Source of the DNA: Wenzhouxiangella sp.
GTDB taxonomy: Bacteria; Pseudomonadota; Gammaproteobacteria; Xanthomonadales; Wenzhouxiangellaceae
Assembly: GCA_021767625.1 (NCBI GenBank)
Contig: JAASTB010000115.1
Coordinates: 1 to 7,310, forward strand
Direction: 5' to 3'
DNA length: 7,310 bases
The notes beneath the pieces are model-generated. The model did not search any database. It saw only the letters and a program-made list of their open reading frames with translations, and had not been told where the DNA came from. Position 1 is the first letter of the stretch. Each line of letters begins with the position of its first letter. Made by a program: the position numbers and the translations under genes. Positions 1 to 4,772 of the stretch are shown here, piece by piece.

Positions 1-519
1 GGTGTCGAGTCGGTGCTGACGAAAGACGCCGAGGTCATCCGCTCGGCCGAAAAGGTCATCCTGCCCGGCGTGGGTGCGGCGGCCTGGGCGATGAACGCCC
101 TGCACGAGGCCGGGCTGGTCGACGTGATCCGGGGCCTGACCCAGCCGGTACTGGGCATCTGCTTAGGACTGCAACTGATGTTCGAGTCTTCCGAGGAAGG
201 CGGCGTCGACTGCCTCGGCCTGATCCCCGGCCGGGTGCGCAAGCTTCAGGTCGGCGATGACCTCAGGCTGCCGCACATGGGCTGGAACCAGGTGGACTGG
301 GTCAGCGACGATCCGCTCAGGCAGGGCCTCGACGGCAGCGAATGGTTCTACTTCGTGCACGGCTACGCCGCGCCGGTCGACCACGCCGTGGCGGTCAGCG
401 AACACGGCCAACGCTTCGCCGCCGTCGTGCGCCACCAAAACTTCGCCGCCTGCCAGTTCCACCCCGAAAAGTCCGCAGGCGCCGGCGCACGCATCCTGCG
501 TAATTTCCTTGAATGCTGA
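1..519 (+). CDS. hisH: Imidazole glycerol phosphate synthase, glutaminase subunit HisH (5' partial)
   Basis: HisH is the class I glutamine amidotransferase half of IGP synthase. It hydrolyses glutamine and passes ammonia to HisF in the cytoplasm for the fifth step of histidine biosynthesis. The frame is open from base 1, and the first visible residues (GVESVLTKDAEVI) match the family from about residue 25, so roughly two dozen N-terminal codons lie outside the window. An in-frame GTG at 13 is internal and not the start. Visible landmarks are the oxyanion strand LPGVG, the nucleophile elbow GICLGLQ (Cys codon 160-162), PHMGWN, the YFVHGYA segment, and the C-terminal QFHPEKS that supplies the catalytic His and Glu. 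The protein ends normally in RNFLEC. Its partner hisF lies two genes downstream, separated by a 174-bp gap holding an inverted-repeat element and by hisA. Identification is secure. Confidence 0.97.
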   Translation, partial: GVESVLTKDAEVIRSAEKVILPGVGAAAWAMNALHEAGLVDVIRGLTQPVLGICLGLQLMFESSEEGGVDCLGLIPGRVRKLQVGDDLRLPHMGWNQVDWVSDDPLRQGLDGSEWFYFVHGYAAPVDHAVAVSEHGQRFAAVVRHQNFAACQFHPEKSAGAGARILRNFLEC

Positions 520-527
520 AAAACCGA

Positions 528-666
528 GGAACCACGGAAGACACCGAAGGACACGGAAAATGAAAGAATCATTCAAAACCCCACCTCCAACTGCAAAGCG
601 TGACGCTTCGATCATTGTTGAAATCCTTTCTCTTTCTTCCGTGATTTCCGTGTCTTCCGTGGTTCC
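528..666. repeat. Intergenic inverted repeat with 10-bp tandem arms (hisH-hisA gap)
   Basis: The 174-bp gap between hisH and hisA is clearly more AT-rich than its surroundings and is built as an inverted repeat. The left arm (528-558) starts with a 17-nt stretch, GGAACCACGGAAGACAC (528-544), that is exactly complementary to 650-666. After a small mismatch and bulge, CACGGAA (552-558) pairs with TTCCGTG (637-643). The left arm is itself three imperfect tandem copies of a 10-bp unit (ACCACGGAAG, ACACCGAAGG, ACACGGAAAA at 531-560). The loop (559-636) holds a small hairpin and the 13-mer also found in the hisF-hisIE gap. From memory, CACGGAAGA-type repeats occur between genes in many environmental bacteria; this was not checked. 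Transcribed within the his mRNA, it could form a long stem. There is no U-run after the stem, so it does not look like an intrinsic terminator. Confidence 0.85.
605..617 (+). repeat. Shared 13-mer GCTTCGATCATTG, copy 1
   Basis: This 13-mer lies in the loop of the first inverted repeat and is repeated exactly at 2224-2236 in the loop of the second. It overlaps the right arm of a small hairpin, AAGCG-TGA-CGCTT (596-608). Its function is unknown. It may be a conserved core of a repeat family or a protein-binding site. Confidence 0.7.
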
Positions 667-693
667 AGGGTTCTATTCATCCGGAGACTCGAC

Positions 694-1428
694 ATGCAAC
701 TGATACCGGCCATCGACCTCAGAGGCGGGCGCGTGGTGCGGTTGCAGCAGGGCGACTACGAGCGCGAGACGCGTTACGACGACGATGCGCTGGTCGTGGC
801 CAGGCGCTACGCCGATGCCGGCGCGACGCTGATCCACATCGTCGACCTCGACAGCGCGCGCGACGGCGGCGAGGCCAATCTCGACATGATCGAACGCCTC
901 AGCAATGAACTCGATATCGACGTGCAGACCGGCGGCGGCGTGCGCTCGCGCGACGATTTCCAGCGGCGTCTCGACGCCGGTGCCGCGCGCGTGGTCATCG
1001 GCAGCCTGTGCGTGCGCGAGCCGGCCACGATCGCCGGCTGGCTCGGCGGCCCGGACGGTGATCGCATCGTCGCCGGACTGGATGTCGCCCAGGGCCTCGA
1101 CGGCGCCTGGTTCCCGCGCGCGGCCGGCTGGACCGAATCGGGCGACGACGACCTGTTCACCCTGCTGAGGCGACTGGTCGACGCGGGCCTGAAGCACCTG
1201 CTTTGCACCGACATCGAGCGCGACGGCATGTTCGCCGGCCCCTCGCTGGCGCTTTACGAGTCGATCTGCGAGCGCTTCGCCGCGCTGGCCGTCCAGGCCT
1301 CCGGCGGCATCTCATCGAGCGAGGACCTGGTCGAAGTCGCGCAGACCGGCGTGGCCGGCTGCATCGTTGGCCGCGCCCTGCTCGAAGGCCGGGTCGCACT
1401 GAGCGAGGTGGGCAAGTGGTCGCGGTAA
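694..1428 (+). CDS. hisA: 1-(5-phosphoribosyl)-5-[(5-phosphoribosylamino)methylideneamino]imidazole-4-carboxamide isomerase HisA
   Basis: HisA is a (beta/alpha)8-barrel isomerase. It converts ProFAR to PRFAR by an Amadori rearrangement, the fourth step of histidine biosynthesis. The 244-residue length is normal. The N-terminus MQLIPAIDLRGG carries the catalytic aspartate D8, and the second catalytic aspartate is D130 in AGLDVAQ. Phosphate-binding elements are TGGGVRS (79-85), SGGISS (203-208) and the VGRAL loop near 225. TDIERDG (172-178) is the usual conserved loop. The ATG is supported by GGAG at 683-686 with a 7-nt spacer, just beyond the right arm of the inverted-repeat element, so the element ends immediately before the translation signals. 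The 3' end overlaps the start of hisF. There is nothing odd in the protein. Confidence 0.97.
   Translation: MQLIPAIDLRGGRVVRLQQGDYERETRYDDDALVVARRYADAGATLIHIVDLDSARDGGEANLDMIERLSNELDIDVQTGGGVRSRDDFQRRLDAGAARVVIGSLCVREPATIAGWLGGPDGDRIVAGLDVAQGLDGAWFPRAAGWTESGDDDLFTLLRRLVDAGLKHLLCTDIERDGMFAGPSLALYESICERFAALAVQASGGISSSEDLVEVAQTGVAGCIVGRALLEGRVALSEVGKWSR
1405..1408 (+). promoter_or_regulatory. Shine-Dalgarno for hisF inside hisA
   Basis: GAGG at 1405-1408 sits 7 nt upstream of the GTG at 1416, within the last codons of hisA. It supports this GTG as the hisF start and suggests translational coupling between the two genes. Confidence 0.6.
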
Positions 1429-2183
1429 GGCTCATTCCCTGCCTGGACGTGCGCGACGGGCGCGTGGTCAAGGGCGTGCGCTTTCGCAACCATCGCGACA
1501 TGGGCGACATCGTCGAACTGGCGAATCGCTACCGCGACGCCGGCGCCGACGAGCTGGTCTTCTACGACATCAGCGCCAGCCCCGAGAAGCGCAGCGTCGA
1601 CATCGCCTGGGTCGAGCGCGTCGCCGAAGCCATCGACATCCCCTTCTGCGTGGCCGGCGGCATCCGCGATGTCGAAACCGCGCGCGCCGTGCTGCACGCC
1701 GGCGCCGACAAGATCTCGGTCAACTCACCGGCGCTGGAGCGCCCGGCCCTGATCGGCGAACTGGCCGACGCCTTCGGCTCGCAGTGCGTGGTCGCCGGCA
1801 TCGACTCGATTCGCGAGGACGGTCGCTGGCGGGTGCGCCAGTACACCGGCGACCCCGACAACATGGTCGACCCACGGCGCGACACCATGAGCTGGGTCGC
1901 CGAAGTCCAGCGCCTGGGCGCCGGCGAGATCGTGCTCAACTGCATGGATGCCGACGGCGTGCGCGAAGGCTACGACATCGAACAACTGAAGACCGTGCGC
2001 TCGATCTGCCGGGTCCCCCTGATCGCCTCCGGCGGCGCGGGCACGCGCGAGCATTTCCTCGCCGCCTTCGACGAAGCCGACGTCGACGGCGCCCTGGCTG
2101 CCACCGTGTTCCACTCCGGCCAGATCGCCATCCCCGAACTCAAGGAATGGCTGCGTGGGCATGGTGTTGTGGTTAGAAATTGA
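1416..2183 (+). CDS. hisF: Imidazole glycerol phosphate synthase, cyclase subunit HisF
   Basis: HisF is the cyclase barrel of IGP synthase. It combines PRFAR with ammonia from HisH to give imidazole-glycerol phosphate and AICAR, linking histidine and purine synthesis. The GTG at 1416 was chosen because it gives MVAVRLIPCLDV, which has the exact family spacing to the catalytic D11. The resulting 255 residues are of normal length. The second catalytic aspartate is D130 (AGID). The four residues that form the ammonia gate in known HisF structures are all present: R5, E46, K99 and E171. Phosphate loops are AGGIRD (80-85) and SGGAGT (205-210), and the C-terminal DGALAATVFH motif is typical. The sequence resembles the enterobacterial form (QYTGD, LNCMDADGVREGYD). 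The gene overlaps the last 13 nt of hisA. A 164-bp gap with a second inverted repeat follows it. Confidence 0.97.
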   Translation: MVAVRLIPCLDVRDGRVVKGVRFRNHRDMGDIVELANRYRDAGADELVFYDISASPEKRSVDIAWVERVAEAIDIPFCVAGGIRDVETARAVLHAGADKISVNSPALERPALIGELADAFGSQCVVAGIDSIREDGRWRVRQYTGDPDNMVDPRRDTMSWVAEVQRLGAGEIVLNCMDADGVREGYDIEQLKTVRSICRVPLIASGGAGTREHFLAAFDEADVDGALAATVFHSGQIAIPELKEWLRGHGVVVRN

Positions 2184-2190
2184 TCAAAAA

Positions 2191-2320
2191 GGGGTTCGGG
2201 GTTCGGGGTTCCGGAAACAAGCGGCTTCGATCATTGGGCGCGACGTTCCCGCATGCCGGGGGCTTTCGGCAACGATCTATCATCCTCCGCTTGCGTGCCC
2301 GAACCCGGAACCCCGAACCC
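2191..2320. repeat. Intergenic inverted repeat with 7-bp tandem arms (hisF-hisIE gap)
   Basis: The left arm begins with three perfect tandem copies of GGGGTTC (2191-2211). The stretch 2192-2212 is complementary to 2300-2320 at 19 of 21 positions, and the right arm has the matching CGAACCC/GGAACCCC pattern. The loop (about 2213-2299) contains a small AAGC-G-GCTT palindrome and the 13-mer shared with the hisH-hisA gap. The arm sequence is unrelated to that of the first element, but size, layout and position inside the his operon are alike. The element starts 8 nt after the hisF stop and ends 27 nt before the hisIE start. No U-run follows the stem, so it is not an obvious terminator. Confidence 0.85.
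2224..2236 (+). repeat. Shared 13-mer GCTTCGATCATTG, copy 2
   Basis: This is an exact copy of the 13-mer at 605-617, in the same orientation relative to the operon. It again overlaps a small palindrome (AAGC-G-GCTT, 2219-2227) and again lies in the loop of an inverted repeat. Confidence 0.7.
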
Positions 2321-2347
2321 GAAGAAACCTATCGGAGCCCCAAAGAC

Positions 2348-2956
2348 ATGAAACAAGACGACGATCTCGACTGGCAAAAGGGACAAGGTTTACTGCCAAC
2401 GATCATCCAACACGCCGACGACGGCCGGGTGCTGATGCTCGGCTACATGAACGCCGAGGCGCTCGAGGCCACGCGCTCGAGCGGGCGGGTGACCTTCTAC
2501 TCGCGCAGCAAGCAGCGCCTTTGGACCAAGGGCGAGACCTCCGGCAACCACCTGGAACTCGTCGACGTGCTGGCCGACTGCGACCGCGACACCCTGCTGG
2601 TACTCGCCCGCCCGAAAGGACCGGCCTGCCATACCGGCACCGACACCTGCTTCGGGAACACACGCTCCCCGCGGGTCGGCTTCCTGGCCGAACTGGAACG
2701 CACCATCGGCGAGCGCGTCGGCACCGATCCGGAAAAGAGCTACACGGCGCGCTTGCTGGCCGAAGGCACCAAGCGCTGTGCCCAGAAGGTGGGCGAGGAA
2801 GGCGTGGAAGTGGCGCTCGCGGCCAGCGCCGGCGAGCGCGATGAACTGGCGTCGGAGTCAGCCGACCTGCTGTATCACCTGCTCGTGTGCCTCAGGTCGG
2901 CGGGTACCGACCTGGACTCGGTCCTCGAGGTCCTGATCAAGCGGCACAGGCGCTGA
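2348..2956 (+). CDS. hisI: Bifunctional phosphoribosyl-AMP cyclohydrolase / phosphoribosyl-ATP pyrophosphatase HisIE
   Basis: This two-domain enzyme catalyses steps two and three of histidine synthesis: removal of pyrophosphate from PR-ATP (HisE domain) and ring opening of PR-AMP (HisI domain). The protein is 202 residues, as usual for the fused form. The HisI domain (about 1-115) shows LMLGYMNAEAL, FYSRSKQRLWTKGETSGN, the DCDRD metal cluster (D77, C78, D79, D81) and the zinc cysteines C94 and C101 in PACHTGTDTC. The HisE domain (about 116-202) is MazG-like, with E150/E151, E154 and E170-x-x-D173 as likely magnesium ligands. The ATG at 2348 has GGAG at 2334-2337. The frame stays open upstream to a TTG at 2180, but that stretch is the inverted repeat and does not resemble HisI. 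The last 20 bases overlap the convergent EAL gene. The fusion is typical of gammaproteobacteria. Confidence 0.96.
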   Translation: MKQDDDLDWQKGQGLLPTIIQHADDGRVLMLGYMNAEALEATRSSGRVTFYSRSKQRLWTKGETSGNHLELVDVLADCDRDTLLVLARPKGPACHTGTDTCFGNTRSPRVGFLAELERTIGERVGTDPEKSYTARLLAEGTKRCAQKVGEEGVEVALAASAGERDELASESADLLYHLLVCLRSAGTDLDSVLEVLIKRHRR

Positions 2957-3743
2957 GTTCGGGGCTCAGGTCGAGACCGCGAAAGAAGTCGCTTGCTTCT
3001 TCCTCTTCCTCGATCATCGCGGGGCGGCCGAAGAAGTAACCCTGGAAGCGTTCGACACCGGCCTGGCGCAGCCAGGTCACTTCGGCTTCCGACTCGACGC
3101 CGGCGGCGATCGGCTCCACGCCCAGCGCGCGGCAGCTGGCCAGCACGCCCAGCACCATGGCCTGGCGGCGCAGGCTGCCGTCGATGCCGGAGATCAGCTC
3201 GCGGTCGAGCTTGACGAACTCGGGGCGCAGGACGGCCAGGCGCTTGAGGCCGGCCTCGCCGGTGCCGAAGTTGTCGGCGGCGACGCGGAAACCGTAGGCG
3301 TTGACGCGGGCGCGAACGCTGGCGAGCTGGCGCGGATTGCCCAGCCGATCGAGCGAGTTGAACTCGAGCACGATCTGGTCAGCCTCGAAGCGGCTGGCGT
3401 AGACCGCCTGGGCGGTCGACTTCAGCGCGGCTTCGAGATTGTCGGGGTCGACCTCGGTGCAGTTGATGTGGAGATCGCCCTCCAGTCCCAGGCGGCTCGC
3501 TTCGCGAATCGCGCCGAGGCGGCAGGCCTGGTCGAAATAGAACAGGTTCTCCGGGCGAACCGAAGCGATGATCTGTGCGGGCGACTCGCCGGTGCAGCCG
3601 CGCACCAGGGCTTCGTGCCCGACGGTCCGTCCGGTCGTCTCGTCGACCAGCGGCTGGAACGCGAACCGGATCCCGACGTCGAGGACGGCCAGGTAGTCTT
3701 CCAGTCGGGTGTTGATGTCGTGGATGTGCTGCGTTCCGGTCAT
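2937..3743 (-). CDS. Stand-alone EAL-domain protein with degenerate catalytic site
   Basis: EAL domains hydrolyse cyclic di-GMP or, when degenerate, bind it or act through protein contacts. This 268-residue protein is essentially one EAL domain (about 20-245). It has no signal peptide, membrane segment, GGDEF or sensor domain, so it should be cytoplasmic. The signature is HEALVRG (E44), followed by the metal-ligand Asn (N94 in LHINCTE), E127 (VLEFNS), K178 (VKLD), E217 and QGYFFGRP. Three normally conserved active-site positions are changed. DDFGTG reads DNFGTG (N158), the Glu of the LExTE segment is S130, and the catalytic Glu of AEGVE is A214 (IAAGVES). Phosphodiesterase activity is therefore unlikely. 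An acidic run EEEEE follows near 245. The ATG at 3743 has a strong Shine-Dalgarno sequence, and a sigma-54 promoter lies further upstream. The 3' end overlaps hisIE by 20 bp. Confidence 0.9.
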   Translation of the reverse strand: MTGTQHIHDINTRLEDYLAVLDVGIRFAFQPLVDETTGRTVGHEALVRGCTGESPAQIIASVRPENLFYFDQACRLGAIREASRLGLEGDLHINCTEVDPDNLEAALKSTAQAVYASRFEADQIVLEFNSLDRLGNPRQLASVRARVNAYGFRVAADNFGTGEAGLKRLAVLRPEFVKLDRELISGIDGSLRRQAMVLGVLASCRALGVEPIAAGVESEAEVTWLRQAGVERFQGYFFGRPAMIEEEEEASDFFRGLDLSPELSACAA

Positions 3744-3750
3744 GATCGAT

Positions 3751-3760
3751 CCCCTTCCTT
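3751..3760 (-). promoter_or_regulatory. Strong Shine-Dalgarno for the EAL gene
   Basis: Read on the minus strand, AAGGAAGGGG lies 7 nt before the ATG. It is stronger than the ribosome sites of the his genes in this window and settles the start codon. Confidence 0.75.
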
Positions 3761-3797
3761 TGTATTTTGAGCCAGCGTTCTTGCCTGGGAAGGAAGG

Positions 3798-3814
3798 TGC
3801 AAACGGCGTGCCAA
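3798..3814 (-). promoter_or_regulatory. Sigma-54 (-24/-12) promoter for the EAL gene
   Basis: The minus strand reads TTGGCACGCCGTTTGCA. This fits the RpoN consensus YTGGCACG-N4-TTGCW at every defined position. The invariant GG (3812-3811) and GC (3800-3799) are separated by exactly 10 bp. Transcription would start near 3787, giving a leader of about 44 nt that contains the Shine-Dalgarno sequence. RpoN promoters need an enhancer-binding activator, so expression of this EAL gene is expected to be conditional, for example through a FleQ- or NtrC-type regulator. The identity of the activator is inference; the match to consensus is seen directly. Confidence 0.8.
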
Positions 3815-3827
3815 TGTCGGAAATGCC

Positions 3828-3871
3828 GAATTCGATCGCTAACTGCGAGGCGGCAAAAAGTGAATGCGATC
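3828..3871. repeat. Pair of 10-bp direct repeats upstream of the sigma-54 promoter
   Basis: GAATTCGATC (3828-3837) and GAATGCGATC (3862-3871) match at 9 of 10 positions and are 34 bp apart start to start, close to three helical turns. They lie 14-57 bp upstream of the -24 element of the EAL promoter. They could be activator half-sites, but such sites usually lie further upstream and the match is short. Confidence 0.3.
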
Positions 3872-3967
3872 ACGAATCGGGGCGCCTCTCGCTGCCGCCC
3901 TCCGACCCGCAGCTGCCCCTCCGCGACGCCCGCCTGCCGGAATGCGTCAGCCGCGCCGGCGACCGTG

Positions 3968-4636
3968 TCAGCGAATCCGTTCGAGCAGGTGTCGCCGCCG
4001 CGCCAGCCGGGCCCAGAAGCGACCACAACTGAACCAGCACAGAAAGGCCGCTTCCCGCAGGCCAGCCACAAGGTTGGCCATCGTCAGGCGCCAGCCGGCC
4101 TCGGCCGGCACGGCTTGCGCCTTCATCCCGAGCTGCCGGGCGTAGACCATCACGCGAGCGATATGAAAGCGGCTGGTGACGATCCCCAGGCGAGCCCGCG
4201 CCGGCAGCAGGGTCCGGGCATGGCGCAGATTCTCGAAGGTGTCGGTGGAGGCCTCCTCGAGCCGGATCCGCTCCGGCGACAGGCCGCGCTGCGCGACCAG
4301 CCAGTCCCGGCCCACCGCGGCCTCCGACGGCTCGCCGCCGCCGGCCAGCATCAGCTGCAGGCCGGCGTCTTGCGCGGCCAAGGACGCGGCGCGTTCGAGA
4401 CGGGCCCGGTAGACGGCCGACGGTCGCCCGGCGTCCAGGACGTGGCCGCACACGATCAAGCAGTCGACCTCCGGCGCGCGGACGCGCCGCATGGCCTGCC
4501 ACTGGACCCAGGCCCAGGTCACCAGGAAGGTCAGCCCGCCGCTCAAGACCAGCATCGCCAGGCTGGCGAGCAGGGATTCGCGCAAGGCCGGATCGGCCAG
4601 TGCATCGCGCAGGGTCAGGCTGGATACGGTACTCAT
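3968..4636 (-). CDS. DUF218 / YdcF-SanA-like membrane-anchored protein
   Basis: This 222-residue protein belongs to the DUF218 (YdcF/SanA/ElyC) family. Members are often tied to cell-envelope integrity, but no reaction is firmly established. A single hydrophobic segment (about 22-45) near the N-terminus would anchor it in the inner membrane. The family core follows: VDCLIVCGHVL (57-67), the arginine helix AVYRARLERA, the glycine loop LAGGGEPSEA (97-106), EEASTDTFENLRHAR (127-141) and GIVTSRFHIARV (151-162). A moderately hydrophobic C-terminal stretch (about 188-204) and a basic tail complete it. The ATG at 4636 has no strong Shine-Dalgarno sequence; AGG lies about a dozen bases away. It is in the same orientation as the EAL gene, 224 bp apart, and diverges from the ketosynthase operon. 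A link to either neighbour is not shown. The fold assignment is good; the role is unknown. Confidence 0.85.
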   Translation of the reverse strand: MSTVSSLTLRDALADPALRESLLASLAMLVLSGGLTFLVTWAWVQWQAMRRVRAPEVDCLIVCGHVLDAGRPSAVYRARLERAASLAAQDAGLQLMLAGGGEPSEAAVGRDWLVAQRGLSPERIRLEEASTDTFENLRHARTLLPARARLGIVTSRFHIARVMVYARQLGMKAQAVPAEAGWRLTMANLVAGLREAAFLCWFSCGRFWARLARRRHLLERIR

Positions 4637-4668
4637 GAAGGGACGTGCGACCTAGACGACGGGCGCCC

Positions 4669-4698
4669 ATCATAGAGCGCGGCGGGCCCGGATTGCGA
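4669..4698 (-). promoter_or_regulatory. Possible promoter of the DUF218 gene
   Basis: On the minus strand, TATGAT (4674-4669) is a good -10 box. TCGCAA (4698-4693), 18 bp upstream, is a weak -35 matching the consensus at 3 of 6. The start would be near 4662, about 25 nt before the ATG. Its -35 hexamer is the exact complement of the -35 proposed for the divergent ketosynthase promoter. Confidence 0.35.
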
Positions 4699-4721
4699 CC
4701 GCCTGCCACCCTGCCTATACT
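4693..4721 (+). promoter_or_regulatory. Sigma-70-type promoter for the ketosynthase operon
   Basis: TTGCGA (4693-4698) and TATACT (4716-4721) are separated by exactly 17 bp, with 4 of 6 and 5 of 6 matches to the consensus hexamers. Transcription would begin near 4728, about 45 nt ahead of the ATG at 4773. This argues against the upstream in-frame TTG at 4731, which would leave almost no leader. Confidence 0.6.
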
Positions 4722-4772
4722 GGCGCACCCTTGAAAGAGCCGCGCGCCGCGCCGGGACCCGTCACGACTCGC

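Noticed and set aside
531..560. Tandem 10-bp units as a CRISPR-like array
   Set aside because: The units are directly adjacent and have no spacers. They form one arm of an inverted repeat.
1203..1415. N-terminal extension of HisF into hisA
   Set aside because: It is a shadow of hisA with Arg-rich composition. The GTG at 1416 gives the exact family N-terminus.
2180..2347. N-terminal extension of HisIE from a TTG at 2180
   Set aside because: The extension is translated from the inverted-repeat element. HisI similarity and a ribosome site both point to the ATG at 2348.
2985..3020. Further copy of the loop core (GCTT...CGATCATCG) inside the EAL gene
   Set aside because: Only the CGATCAT part matches. 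It lies in coding sequence without flanking arms, so it is a chance partial match.
3709..4032. 107-codon + strand frame across the EAL start, its promoter and the gap
   Set aside because: It is antisense to the EAL start and the sigma-54 promoter, has no ribosome site and no recognisable motifs.
4731..4772. TTG start 14 codons upstream of the chosen ketosynthase ATG
   Set aside because: It would start about 3 nt after the predicted transcription start, has no ribosome site, and adds residues unlike the family.
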